Shown one piece after another: positions 41,901-51,407 of a stretch of DNA of 64,000 nt. The DNA is from Sphaerisporangium corydalis. GTDB lineage: Bacteria > Actinomycetota > Actinomycetes > Streptosporangiales > Streptosporangiaceae. The DNA is taken from NCBI RefSeq assembly GCF_025506355.1, contig NZ_JANZYP010000055.1, forward strand, positions 1 through 64,000, read 5' to 3'. The translations under genes were made by a program, and so were the position numbers. The notes below the pieces were generated by a model, which did no database searches, was not told the origin of the DNA, and was given only the letters and a program-made list of their open reading frames with translations. Numbering within the stretch: the stretch's first letter is position 1; the number at the start of each line of letters is the position of its first letter.

Positions 41901-44096
41901 TCAGGTGCGCAGGGCCAGGGCCAGGCGGGCGGTCAGGCCGGTGTTCCTGGGGTGGCCCGCGCGGTGGACGGCCAGTTCGAGTGCCTCGCGGTCGCCGACC
42001 AGGACCACCCACGCCTTCGCCCGCGTGACCAGCGTGTACAGCAGGCTGCGGCGCAGCATCACTCCGCCGGCCTCGGCCACGACGGGCGCGACCACGAAGG
42101 GGTACTCGCTGCCCTGGGAGCGGTGGACGCTGATCGCGTACGCGTGGGTCAGCTCGTCGGTCTCGCCGAAGGCGTACTCCACCGTGCGGCCCTCGTCGGT
42201 GCGGATCTCCAGCCGCCGCTCCAGCGGGTCCACGGCGGTGACCGTCGCGCTCTCGCCGTTGAAGACGCCCTTGTCGTAGTTGTTGCGGATCGGCATGACC
42301 CGGTCGCCCACCCGGAAGACCGACGCCCCCGACCAGTGCTCGGCGTCGCCCTCGCGGGCCGGATTCAGCCGCTCCTGCAACCGGCGGCCCAGCTCGGCGG
42401 TGCCCGTCTCGCCCTTGCGCATCGGGCACAGCACCTGGACCTGGTCGGCGCCGATGTTCTGCTTGCGGGGGATCGCCTCGGTCGCCAGGTGGATCACCCG
42501 GTCGGCGACCAGCGCCGGGTCGTCCAGCTCCTCGAACCAGAAGCCGCCCCCGCCGGGCAGCTCCGGCGGCTCCCCGGCCCGGATGCGGTGGGCGGCCCGG
42601 ACGATGCCGCTGTCCTGCGCCTGCCGGAAGACGTGGGTCAGCCGGACGCGCGGGACCTCCGGCACGCCCAGCAGGTCGGCCAGCACGCTGCCCGGCCCGA
42701 TGCTGGGCAGCTGGTCGCCGTCGCCGACCAGCAGGAGGTGGCCCCCCGACGGGATCGCGGCGGCCAGCCGGGTCGCCATCTGCAAATCGAGCATCGACGC
42801 CTCATCCACCACGACGAGGTCGGCCCGCGCGGGGGACTCCTGGAACAGGGTGCCGTCGTCGGGGTCAGTGCGGTGGGCGAGCATGCGGTGCAGCGTCATC
42901 GCGGGCAGGCCGGTGAGCTCCGACAGGCGCTTGGCGGCCTTGCCCGTGGGGGCGGTGAGCGTCACCGAGCCGCCCATCGCCCGCACCGTCGCGGCGATCA
43001 CCTTCACGGTGTGGCTCTTGCCGCACCCGGGGCCGCCGGTCAGGACGGACACGGTGCTGGTCAGCGCGAGGTTCACCGCCGCGCGCTGGTCGGGGTGCAG
43101 TGTTTGGTCCTCGGCGTAGGGGCGGTGCGGCAGCGTCGAGCGGGCCCCGCACAGCCTGGCGAGGTTCGCCGCCAGCGCGACCTCGCGGCCGTGCCGCTCC
43201 TTGGAGTACACCACCGACTGCCCCTGGCCGGCCGGGGATGCCTCCACGACCACCCGGCGTTCGGCGGCCAGCCCGTCGACGGCCCGCTCGACCGGCTCCC
43301 GGTCCTGCTCGACCAGGGCCGCCGCCTGGGCCAGCAGCACCGGCAGCGGCACGAAGCAGTGGCCGTCGCGGGCCGCCGCGGCCTCCAGCCGGTCCAGGAC
43401 CGCCGCCCTGATCCGCCGGGGACTGTTCTCCGGCACCCCCGACCGCAGCGCGATGCGGTCGGCCGTGTGGAAGGCGATGCTCCTGACCTGGCCGATCAGC
43501 TGGTACGGGTCGCCGGTGAGCACCTCGCGCGCCGCCGCGCCGTACACCTGGTAGATCTTGGTCGCGAGCAGGGGGCTGATGCCGAAGCCCTGGAGGACGA
43601 CCATCAGGGCGGCGATCTCCTTCTGCTCCGCCCAGGCCTGGACGATCTGCTCCTGGCGCACGGCGCCGATGTTGACCACGTCGCGCAGGCGGCCTGGCTC
43701 GGTGTCGATGACCGTGAGCGTGCTCGCGCCGAAGTGGCTGACGATGGCGTGGGCGAGCCTCGGGCCGATGCCGCGGATCAGGCCCGAGCCCAGGTAGAGC
43801 GAGATGGCGCGCACGGTCGAGGGGACGACCCGCTCGCACCGCCCGACCACCAGGCGGTGGCCGTGGCGCGGATGGTCGTCCCACTCGCCCGTCAGCCGCA
43901 GCGTCTCGCCGGGCTGCACCCCGGCGAGCGCCCGGCCCGAGGCGACGAAGCCCGGCAGGCCGTCGGCGCTCATCCGCGCGACGGTGTACTCGTCATCGCG
44001 GACGTACACCAACCGGTCGACGGAGACCTCCATCTCCGCCGCGTACGGCTTCGCGAGCACGGTCACCGCGGGCTCCCATCGTGTGCGGCTCGTCAC
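41901..44096 (-). CDS. recD2: RecD2-like SF1B DNA helicase
   Basis: A 731-residue helicase. An N-terminal OB-like strand set is followed by helix-hairpin-helix repeats (GSGLIRGIGPRLAHAIV, LRDVVNIG). The SF1 motor has Walker A TGGPGCGKS (353-361), TLTAPTGKAAKRL, Walker B VVVDEASMLD, LLVGDGDQLPSIGPG, LTHVFRQ and the C-terminal HRSQGSEYPFV / YTLVTRAKAWVVLVG motifs. RecD2 is a 5'-3' helicase that acts without RecBC, and is linked to genome stability. Length and order fit well. It is a single gene transcribed toward the IMPase gene. Confidence 0.93.
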   Translation of the reverse strand: MTSRTRWEPAVTVLAKPYAAEMEVSVDRLVYVRDDEYTVARMSADGLPGFVASGRALAGVQPGETLRLTGEWDDHPRHGHRLVVGRCERVVPSTVRAISLYLGSGLIRGIGPRLAHAIVSHFGASTLTVIDTEPGRLRDVVNIGAVRQEQIVQAWAEQKEIAALMVVLQGFGISPLLATKIYQVYGAAAREVLTGDPYQLIGQVRSIAFHTADRIALRSGVPENSPRRIRAAVLDRLEAAAARDGHCFVPLPVLLAQAAALVEQDREPVERAVDGLAAERRVVVEASPAGQGQSVVYSKERHGREVALAANLARLCGARSTLPHRPYAEDQTLHPDQRAAVNLALTSTVSVLTGGPGCGKSHTVKVIAATVRAMGGSVTLTAPTGKAAKRLSELTGLPAMTLHRMLAHRTDPDDGTLFQESPARADLVVVDEASMLDLQMATRLAAAIPSGGHLLLVGDGDQLPSIGPGSVLADLLGVPEVPRVRLTHVFRQAQDSGIVRAAHRIRAGEPPELPGGGGFWFEELDDPALVADRVIHLATEAIPRKQNIGADQVQVLCPMRKGETGTAELGRRLQERLNPAREGDAEHWSGASVFRVGDRVMPIRNNYDKGVFNGESATVTAVDPLERRLEIRTDEGRTVEYAFGETDELTHAYAISVHRSQGSEYPFVVAPVVAEAGGVMLRRSLLYTLVTRAKAWVVLVGDREALELAVHRAGHPRNTGLTARLALALRT

Positions 44097-44133
44097 CGCA
44101 GGACACTAGCGCCCGGCTGCGACAATCCCGCGC

Positions 44134-44976
44134 CTAGACGCCCAGTTCCGCGGCGAGCCACGGGCGCAGGACCGGCAGGACCTGGGCGGCCTGCATCGCC
44201 TGCGTGTGGTCGAGCCCCGGAATCGTACGCACGTCCCAGCCGAGGTCCGCGAGCTCCGCGCCGTGGGCGGCGAACGCGTCCGCCATGCTGACGACCACGC
44301 CGCCCCAGCGCTCGCTGTACTCGATGCGGTCCGCCGATCCTGCGAAGCAGAGGCGCGGGCAGCCGATCCGCGCCTGGGCGGCCCGGTCGTCGAACCCCTG
44401 CAGGGCCTGGTACAGCGTGACGAACTGCCGGGTCTGGGCGCCGGTCATGGACGGCTCCACCGCGTCCCAGTCGCCGGGCGCCGCCGGTGCCGCCGCCGGG
44501 ACGGTCCGCGGCGCGACGGACAGCTCGTGGGTCGCCGCGGTCACCTGGAGCATCTCCGCGTACGGCCCGCCGACCGGCGGGAAGCCGCCCATGACGAGCG
44601 CCGAGAGGCGGTCGGTGCGGATCGCGAGCTGGAGCCCGCTGAGGGCGAGCCAGGAGTACCCGTAGTACGCGAACCGGGCGGCTCCCGCGGCGTCGGCCAC
44701 GGCCAGCAGGTCGGCGGCGATGGCGTCGGGGGTCAGGGTGCCGGGTTTGGGGGTGCCCAGCACGTGGCCCTCGTAGTCGAAGGCGACCACCTGGAACGCG
44801 TCCGCGAGCCCGTCGATCAGGGAGCGGCCGAGGGCGGGGTCGGTGCCCCACGCCCGCATCTCCTCCGCCCTCGGCCCGGTGACCGGCGTGGGGTCGACCG
44901 GGATGAGGACGGCGGGCCCGGTGCCGTGCACCTCCACCGCGATGGTGCTTCCGTCATGCAGTCTCGCCTCGGGCAT
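44134..44976 (-). CDS. Alpha/beta-fold hydrolase
   Basis: A 280-residue protein with GGTGGAG before ATG 44976. Alpha/beta hydrolase features are the oxyanion-region GTGPAVLIPVDPTP strand, nucleophile elbow YYGYSWLALSG (Ser in GYSWL), a late Asp in FAGSADRIEYSERW and the His in IPGLDHTQAMQ. All three triad residues are placed as expected. Substrate unknown. Upstream lie two inverted repeats that may be regulatory. Confidence 0.85.
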   Translation of the reverse strand: MPEARLHDGSTIAVEVHGTGPAVLIPVDPTPVTGPRAEEMRAWGTDPALGRSLIDGLADAFQVVAFDYEGHVLGTPKPGTLTPDAIAADLLAVADAAGAARFAYYGYSWLALSGLQLAIRTDRLSALVMGGFPPVGGPYAEMLQVTAATHELSVAPRTVPAAAPAAPGDWDAVEPSMTGAQTRQFVTLYQALQGFDDRAAQARIGCPRLCFAGSADRIEYSERWGGVVVSMADAFAAHGAELADLGWDVRTIPGLDHTQAMQAAQVLPVLRPWLAAELGV

Positions 44977-45000
44977 CTCATCTCCACCTTCCGCACGGCA

Positions 45001-45052
45001 GGACCGGCCGGTGATCGCCGGTCCTAACTCTTTAGGCCGTAAACTAACGGCC
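45001..45052. promoter_or_regulatory. Two inverted repeats in a long divergent intergenic region
   Basis: GGACCGGC-N8-GCCGGTCC (45001-45024) and GGCCGT-AAACTA-ACGGCC (45035-45052) are perfect dyads close to the hydrolase start. The 44977-45472 gap is otherwise without a gene and is A+T-richer around 45025-45090, consistent with divergent promoters. They could be operators or transcript hairpins. Confidence 0.5.
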
Positions 45053-45472
45053 CCGGAGAAGGATAGCTTATGTTGTAAGGAGTTGGGTATCGGGGGGATT
45101 TATCCAGGTCCGGGGCCCGGATCCCGCCGTACGAGGGAGGCGGGCCGAAGAATCCGAGGCGGTGACCGGTGTGGCATTGATCCGGGCGAGCCGGGGCCGT
45201 GCCCGGCGCCCCTCGCCAGGGCGCTGCGTCCTTCCAGGCTGTCCCTCCGCGCGTCGCCGGAGCGCCCGCGCCCCGGCCGGTGCTCGCGGTGCGGAAGTGG
45301 CCGGGTGTCACCTGCTCGCGTTAATTCTGATGACAATTCAGACTTTCGGCAGTCAAGTCCTTGAAAAGTGGACAAGATCCATTCACGATTCTCCACGTGG
45401 GCTGTAAAGATCAAGTGCGGCCCACGTCCCTCTTCCCGGCGGGACACTCCCGTCCGGCGCGAAGGAGATCGT

Positions 45473-48400
45473 GTGTCCAACACCCCCCGACGCTGGCGAG
45501 CGGCCCTGATCGGGACCCTCGCGGCTCTCGCGCTCGTATTGCCCCAAGGCGTGGCCCAGGCCGCGCCCGAGCCCGAAAAGATCGACAAGACGGTCCTGGC
45601 GAAGCTGGCCGCCGACGACAAGGCCACCTTCTGGGTCCGGCTGAAGAGCGGCGCCGACCTCAGCGCCGCGCGCAGGGCGACCACCAAGACCGAGAAGGCC
45701 AAGCAGGTCTACCGGGCCAAGACCGAGGTCGCCACCTCCTCGCAGGCGGGCCTCCGCGCGCTGCTCAACGCCCAGAAGGCCGACTTCACCCCGTTCTGGA
45801 TCGCCAACGCCATCCAGGTCACCGGCGACGCCAAGCTCGCGGACGAGATCGCCAAGCGGCCCGAGGTGGAACGCATCGACCCCGTCCGCGTCACCAAGCT
45901 GCCCGACCCGCTGCCCGGCAAGGCGGCGGCCAAGGTCGACGCGGTCGAGTGGAACATCGACCGCGTCAACGCCCCGAAGGTCTGGGACGAGCTCGGCGTG
46001 CGCGGCGAGGGGATCGTCGTCGCCAGCATCGACAGCGGCGTGCAGTTCGACCACCCCGCGCTGGCCGCCGCCTACCGGGGCAAGCACGCCGACGGGAGCG
46101 TCGACCACGACTACAACTGGTTCGACCCGGCCGGGGTGTGCCCGAGCGCGGCGCCGTGCGACAACAACGACCACGGCACCCACACCATGGGCACGATGAT
46201 CGGCGACGGGGGCATCGGCGTGGCGCCCGGCGCCAAGTGGATCGCCGCCAAGGGCTGCGAGACCAGCAGCTGCACCGACGCATCACTGCTCGCCGCCGGC
46301 CAGTGGATCCTCGCGCCCACCGACCTGAACGGCCAGAACCCGCGCCCCGACCTGGCGCCGGACATCGTCAACAACTCCTGGGGCGGTGCCGGCCTCGACC
46401 TGTGGTACAAGGAGATCGTCGAGGCCTGGGTGGCGGCGGGCATCTTCCCCGCCTTCGCCAACGGCAACCTCACCGGCGCCGGCTGCAACTCCAGCGGCTC
46501 GCCCGGCCAGTACGTCTCCAGCTACAGCGCCGGTGCCTTCGACGAGAACAACGCGATCGCGAGCTTCTCCACCCGTGGCTCCGGTGAGAACGGCGAGATC
46601 AAGCCCAACCTCGCCGCGCCCGGCGTGGACGTGCGCTCGTCCATCCCCGGCGGGTACGACAGCTTCTCGGGCACCTCGATGGCCAGCCCGCACCTGGCGG
46701 CCACCGTCGCGCTGATGTGGTCGGCCTCGCCCGCGCTGCAGGGCGACATCGCCGCCACCAGAGCGCTGCTCGACCGGACCTCGATCGACGTGGACGACAC
46801 GCGCTGCGGCGGCACCGCCGCCGACAACAACATCTGGGGCGAGGGCAAGCTCGACTCGTTCGCCGCCGTCCAGGCCACCCCCACCGGCGACCTCGGCGGC
46901 CTCCAGGGCACCGTCACCACCGGCGGGACCCCGGTCGGCGCGGCGACGCTCACCGTCATCGGCCCGCTGACCCGCACCGTCAGCACCGCGGGCGACGGCA
47001 CCTACGCGCTGCCCCGCCTGCTGGCGGGCGACTACCAGGTCACCGTCAAGAAGTTCGGCTACGACGACGCCACCGCGGCCGTCACCGTCCTCGCCGACCA
47101 GACGGTCACCGAGGACGTGTCCCTGACCGCGCAGCCCTCGGGCACGGTGTCGGGGACGGTCACCGCCGCAGGCGCACCCGAGGCGGGCGCCACCGTGGCC
47201 GCGACCGGCACCCCGGTCACGGCGGTCACCGACGCGGCCGGCCACTACTCGCTCACGCTGCCGCAGGACGACTACGACCTGAGGGCCACCCCGCTGTCCC
47301 GCTGCGCGGACGCCCTCACCGTGGCGGTCTCGGTGACCGGCGACGTGACCAAGGACATCGTCCTGCCCCGCAGGACCGACTCCTTCGGCTACACCTGCGC
47401 CGGCGCCGCCGAGGCGTACGTCGCGGGCACCGAGAAGCAGGCCCTCACCGGCGACGACGTGGCCCAGCCGATCACGCTGCCGTTCAGCTTCCCGTTCTAC
47501 GGCGCCGGGCAGACCGCCGGATGGGTCGGCAGCAACGGCCTGCTCAGCTTCGTCGCGAGCAACACCACGGCGAGCAACGGATCCCTGCCCTCGACCACCA
47601 CGCCCAACGGGGCCCTGTACCCGTACTGGGACGACCTGGTCCTGGACGACCAGGCCGGCCTGTACACCGCCACCATCGGGACCGCGCCGAGGCGCACCTT
47701 CGTCATCGAATGGCGGAACGCCCGGTTCTACTCCGACGCGGCCCAGCGCATCTCGTTCTCCGCCCTGCTCGGCGAGGACGGCTCGATCGGGTACCGCTAC
47801 AAGGGCATCGACAACGAGCACTCGGCCGGCGACAGCGCCACCGTGGGCATCGAGAACGCCGGAGGCACCGACGCGCTGCTGTACTCCTACAACAGCCCCG
47901 CGCTCAACCCCGGCCAGAGCCTGACCTTCACCGCCAGCCGCCACGGGCTGCTGACGGGCACCGTCACCGACGCCAACGACGGCAGGCCGGTGCCGGGCGC
48001 GACGGTGAAGGTGGGCGACGTGGCCACCTTCACCACCGGGGCCGACGGCACGTTCATCGGGCAGATCCTGGTGGGCGACTACCAGGTGGAGGTGTCCAAG
48101 GAGAACTACGGGACCTTCACCCAGGAGGTCACCGTCACCCCCGGCGCCCTGACCCGGGTCGACACCGCGCTCACCACCGGGCAGGTCGCGGCCTCGGCCG
48201 CCGAGCTGACCCTGGTGATGCCGGCCGGGGCCACCAGGACCGGCACGGTCGAGCTGTCCAACCTCGGCGTCGCCACGGCCTACACCGTCGTGACCGACCC
48301 CGCGGGAGGCTGGCTGAGCGTGACCCCCGCGAGCGGCAGCCTGGCCCCGGGCAAGTCGGTGACGCTCAAGGTCACCGCCTCCAGCACGGGCGTCACACCG

Positions 48401-48976
48401 GGCACCGTCCGCACCGGCAAACTGCTGGTGCGCTCGGCGAGCGGCCGGAACCCGCAGATCGAGATCGCGGTGACGGTCGTCGTGCCCAAGCACCAGGTGG
48501 CCGTCGACGTGGGCGCCACCAAGGACCTCCTCGACGCCGCGGGCGACCGCTGGTCCGCCGACCGGAAGTACACCACCGGCGGCTACGGCTACGTGGGGTC
48601 CAACACCAGCACCAGCACGGCCAGCAAGACGATCAAGGGGACCACCGAGCAGGAACTGTTCAAGCGCGCCCGGGAGAAGATGCTGGAGTACCGGTTCGAC
48701 GGGGTGCCGAACGGCACGTACACCGTCGAACTGGGCTTCGCCGACACCCATGCCACCCGTGAGGGCCGCCGGGTCTTCGACGTCATCGTCGAGGGCCAGC
48801 TCGCGATCCCCGCGCTGGACCTGGCCCTGGAGGTCGGCACCTACACCGCCACCACCCGCCAGTACACGGTGCGGGTGACCGACGGCCAGCTCAACGTCCG
48901 GTTCGCCGAACGCGCGGGTGACACCATCGTCAACGCCATCCGCATCTCCGAGCGGCCCGACAAGGCCACCCCGTAA
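45473..48976 (+). CDS. Large secreted subtilisin-like (S8) peptidase with multidomain tail
   Basis: A 1167-residue exported protease. GTG 45473 has AAGGAG upstream and starts a signal peptide cleaved near GVAQA (residue 30). A prodomain (about 35-150) precedes the S8 domain with catalytic Asp in ASIDSGVQFDHP, His in NDHGTHTMG and Ser in SGTSMASPH. Carboxypeptidase-regulatory-like beta domains follow (about 475-560, 560-640 and a third near 825-905), with an intervening jelly-roll-like region. A C-terminal malectin-like domain (about 1005-1160, VAVDVGATKDLLD) may bind carbohydrate. The layout resembles bacillopeptidase F-type enzymes. It ends at a strong hairpin. Confidence 0.92.
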   Translation: MSNTPRRWRAALIGTLAALALVLPQGVAQAAPEPEKIDKTVLAKLAADDKATFWVRLKSGADLSAARRATTKTEKAKQVYRAKTEVATSSQAGLRALLNAQKADFTPFWIANAIQVTGDAKLADEIAKRPEVERIDPVRVTKLPDPLPGKAAAKVDAVEWNIDRVNAPKVWDELGVRGEGIVVASIDSGVQFDHPALAAAYRGKHADGSVDHDYNWFDPAGVCPSAAPCDNNDHGTHTMGTMIGDGGIGVAPGAKWIAAKGCETSSCTDASLLAAGQWILAPTDLNGQNPRPDLAPDIVNNSWGGAGLDLWYKEIVEAWVAAGIFPAFANGNLTGAGCNSSGSPGQYVSSYSAGAFDENNAIASFSTRGSGENGEIKPNLAAPGVDVRSSIPGGYDSFSGTSMASPHLAATVALMWSASPALQGDIAATRALLDRTSIDVDDTRCGGTAADNNIWGEGKLDSFAAVQATPTGDLGGLQGTVTTGGTPVGAATLTVIGPLTRTVSTAGDGTYALPRLLAGDYQVTVKKFGYDDATAAVTVLADQTVTEDVSLTAQPSGTVSGTVTAAGAPEAGATVAATGTPVTAVTDAAGHYSLTLPQDDYDLRATPLSRCADALTVAVSVTGDVTKDIVLPRRTDSFGYTCAGAAEAYVAGTEKQALTGDDVAQPITLPFSFPFYGAGQTAGWVGSNGLLSFVASNTTASNGSLPSTTTPNGALYPYWDDLVLDDQAGLYTATIGTAPRRTFVIEWRNARFYSDAAQRISFSALLGEDGSIGYRYKGIDNEHSAGDSATVGIENAGGTDALLYSYNSPALNPGQSLTFTASRHGLLTGTVTDANDGRPVPGATVKVGDVATFTTGADGTFIGQILVGDYQVEVSKENYGTFTQEVTVTPGALTRVDTALTTGQVAASAAELTLVMPAGATRTGTVELSNLGVATAYTVVTDPAGGWLSVTPASGSLAPGKSVTLKVTASSTGVTPGTVRTGKLLVRSASGRNPQIEIAVTVVVPKHQVAVDVGATKDLLDAAGDRWSADRKYTTGGYGYVGSNTSTSTASKTIKGTTEQELFKRAREKMLEYRFDGVPNGTYTVELGFADTHATREGRRVFDVIVEGQLAIPALDLALEVGTYTATTRQYTVRVTDGQLNVRFAERAGDTIVNAIRISERPDKATP

Positions 48977-48983
48977 CCCGATC

Positions 48984-49017
48984 GCCCGGCTCGCCCCTCC
49001 ACGGGGGCGGGCCGGGC
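48984..49017. terminator. Hairpin terminator after the peptidase gene
   Basis: GCCCGGCTCGCCCC pairs with GGGGCGGGCCGGGC (14-bp stem with one G-U pair, 6-base loop). It begins 7 bases after the peptidase stop and precedes the convergent formate dehydrogenase stop, so it may work both ways. Confidence 0.82.
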
Positions 49018-49046
49018 CTCGACCTCGGCCTCACAGGTGCCCTTTG

Positions 49047-50222
49047 TCACCCGTTCTTGTGGTCCTTGGCCGTGGAGTAGGAGTGGGCGCCGGCGCCCGC
49101 GAGCTTGCCCTCGTGGACGATGAGGTACTCCGGGCGCATCGGAGCACCGGCCAGCCAGGACTCCAGGATCTCGCGGGTGCCGGCCGCGTAGCGGCTCTGG
49201 GCCGACAGCGACGAGCCCGAGATGTGCGGGGTCATCCCGTGGTGCGGCATGGTCCGCCACGGGTGGTCGGCCGGAGCCGGCTGCGGGTACCAGACGTCGC
49301 CCGCGTACCCGGCGAGCTGCCCGCTCTCCAGGGCGCGCACCACCGCGTCGCGGTCACAGATCTTGGCGCGCGCGGTGTTGATCAGGTACGCGCCGCGCTT
49401 CATGGTGCCGATCAGCTCGTCGCCGAACATCCCCTTGGTCTCCGGGTGCAGCGGCGCGTTGATGGTGACGACGTCGCACGCCGGGAGCATGTCGGCGGTC
49501 GTCGGGTGGAAGGTGAGCCCGAGCTCCTCCTCGACCGCCTGCGGGAGCCGGTGCCGGTCGGTGTAGTGCAGGTGGGTGTCGAACGGCTTGAGCCTTCGCA
49601 GCACGGCCAGGCCGATGCGCCCGGCGGCGACCGTGCCGACGTGCATCCCCTCGACGTCGTAGGACCGCGAGACGCAGTCGGCGATGTTCCAGCCCCCGTC
49701 GAGCACCGTCTGGTACGACGGCAGGTAGTTGCGGACCTGGGACAGGATCATCATGACGACGTGCTCGGCGACGCTGATGCTGTTGCAGTAGGTGACCTCC
49801 GCGACCGTGACGTTGTGCTCGATCGCCGCGTCCAGGTCGACGTGGTCGGACCCGATGCCGGCCGTGATGGCCAGCTTCAGCTTGCTCGCCTTGGCGATGC
49901 GCTCGGCGGTGAGGTACGCGGGCCAGAACGGCTGGGAGATGACCACGTCCGCGTCCGGCAGCTCGCGGTCGAACTCCGAGTCGGCGCCGTCCTTGTCGGA
50001 GGTGACGACCAGGGTGTGCCCCTGGCTCTCCAGGAACCGGCGCAGCCCCAGCTCGCCGGAAACGCTGCCGAGAAGGTGCCCCGGGGCGAAATCGACGTCG
50101 TGCGGGGTGGGCAGTGACTGCCCGCTCGGGTATTGGTCGATCCGGGGGAGGTCGTCTCGTGCGTAGGACGTCGGATATCCGTTGATCGGGTCGTCGTACA
50201 GGACGCACAGAACTTTAGCCAT
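49047..50222 (-). CDS. fdh: NAD-dependent formate dehydrogenase
   Basis: A 391-residue D-2-hydroxyacid-dehydrogenase-family enzyme that closely follows Pseudomonas-type FDH from the first residues (MAKVLCVLYDDP) to the SYS-containing tail. Key residues are visible: the Asn of VAEVTYCNS, the GTVAAGRIG NAD loop with HYTDRHRLP, the Arg of NTARAKICDRD and the His of MTPHISGSS with its partner Gln region. It oxidises formate to CO2 and yields NADH in the cytosol. It lies directly downstream of a LysR gene on the same strand, with a LysR box in between. Confidence 0.96.
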   Translation of the reverse strand: MAKVLCVLYDDPINGYPTSYARDDLPRIDQYPSGQSLPTPHDVDFAPGHLLGSVSGELGLRRFLESQGHTLVVTSDKDGADSEFDRELPDADVVISQPFWPAYLTAERIAKASKLKLAITAGIGSDHVDLDAAIEHNVTVAEVTYCNSISVAEHVVMMILSQVRNYLPSYQTVLDGGWNIADCVSRSYDVEGMHVGTVAAGRIGLAVLRRLKPFDTHLHYTDRHRLPQAVEEELGLTFHPTTADMLPACDVVTINAPLHPETKGMFGDELIGTMKRGAYLINTARAKICDRDAVVRALESGQLAGYAGDVWYPQPAPADHPWRTMPHHGMTPHISGSSLSAQSRYAAGTREILESWLAGAPMRPEYLIVHEGKLAGAGAHSYSTAKDHKNG

Positions 50223-50306
50223 TTCGCATGGCTCCTCTTCTGTTTCGGGTGTCTTTCACCCTCCTCTCCGTTGTTGTGAGGCGTCAAAATGAAACTTCCT
50301 ATGAGT

Positions 50307-50325
50307 AGATAGAACGCATCTATCT
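50307..50325. promoter_or_regulatory. LysR-type operator (ATAG-N7-CTAT) upstream of fdh
   Basis: AGATAG-AACGCAT-CTATCT has 6-bp arms and contains ATAG-N7-CTAT (50309-50323), the classic T-N11-A LysR box. It lies about 85 bases before the fdh start and includes the stop codon of the LysR gene itself. It implies a separate fdh promoter activated by the upstream regulator. Confidence 0.78.
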
Positions 50326-51294
50326 GCTTTCGGTTTTCGCCAGGTGGTCGCGCAGCAGGCGGTCGAGAATCCCGTGGACGTCGACGTCGCGGGCGACGTC
50401 CAGCAGAGCGCGCGCCAGGGCGGGCTCGGGGGTCCGGTCGGCGATCACCAGGCCGACGCGGGGGGCCCGCGCCGGGTTCTCCAGCCGGATCACCCGCATC
50501 CCGTCAGGGACGCCGAACATGTGCAGCCACGCGTGCGCGATCACACTGGACCAGCGGTGCGTGGCGACGTGGGCGTACAGCGCCGAGACGGTGTCGGTCT
50601 CGATCGCCGGGACGACCACCGTCCCGGCCTCCTTGAAGATCTCGTCGAGGATGCGCCGGTTGCGCATCTGCGGCGCCAGCAGGCACAACGGGAGGGTGGC
50701 CACCTCGGCCCAGCGCACGACGGCGCGGTCGGCGAGCCGGCCGTCATCGGGGGTCAGCAGCAGGTACCACTCCCCGTACAGCGGGGTCGTGCGCACGTTC
50801 CCGAGGGCCTCGCCGTCCAGGTACGTCATCGCGACGTCGAGCTCGAACTCGGCCAGGCGGCGGGTGATCTCCCGCGACGACAGCGACTCCAGCGACACCC
50901 GGACGTGCGGGTGCCGCTCGCAGAACGGCGTGGTCAGCAGCGACGCGGCCGTGAGCGCCGTGGGGATCGCCCCCATCCGCAGCATCCCCGACAGGCCGCC
51001 GCGCATCGCCGACAGGTCCTGGCGCAGCTCGCCGCACTCGGCCAGGATGCGGTGCGCCCACAGCAGGACGCGTTCCCCCTCGGGGGTCAGCCCGCCGAAC
51101 CGGCGGCCCCGCAGCACGATGGGCACGTCGAGGTCGCGTTCCAGCTTGCGGATCGCGGCCGACAGGGACGGCTGGGACACGTGACACGCCGCCGCCGCCC
51201 GCGCGAAGTGCCGCTCCCGGGCCAGCGCGACCAGATACTCCAACTGACGCAACAACACGCCACAGGATGTCCCACCCGGCACCCCCACGTCCAC
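50320..51294 (-). CDS. LysR-family transcriptional regulator (probable fdh activator)
   Basis: A 324-residue regulator. The winged helix-turn-helix is unmistakable (LRQLEYLVALARERHFARAA, CHVSQPSLSAAIRKLE) and the co-inducer domain follows. The start is uncertain: ATG 51294 gives 12 extra residues before the domain, while GTG 51258 begins almost at it; neither has a clear Shine-Dalgarno sequence. The TAG stop is part of a LysR-type dyad facing fdh, so control of formate oxidation is likely; the co-inducer is not evident. Confidence 0.9.
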   Translation of the reverse strand: MDVGVPGGTSCGVLLRQLEYLVALARERHFARAAAACHVSQPSLSAAIRKLERDLDVPIVLRGRRFGGLTPEGERVLLWAHRILAECGELRQDLSAMRGGLSGMLRMGAIPTALTAASLLTTPFCERHPHVRVSLESLSSREITRRLAEFELDVAMTYLDGEALGNVRTTPLYGEWYLLLTPDDGRLADRAVVRWAEVATLPLCLLAPQMRNRRILDEIFKEAGTVVVPAIETDTVSALYAHVATHRWSSVIAHAWLHMFGVPDGMRVIRLENPARAPRVGLVIADRTPEPALARALLDVARDVDVHGILDRLLRDHLAKTESR

Positions 51295-51407
51295 ATCACG
51301 GCCTGACGGCGGGGCGTCGCCCGACCGGGGGACCCGGCGACGCGTACCAGAGGGCGGCCATGTCCGCGGGAGGTCGTCTGTCGGTGGTCGTGTGCGCGGG
51401 AGGTCGT

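Noticed and set aside
41820-44291. Long plus-strand frame opposite recD2
   Set aside because: The opposite strand encodes complete SF1B helicase motifs; this frame has none.
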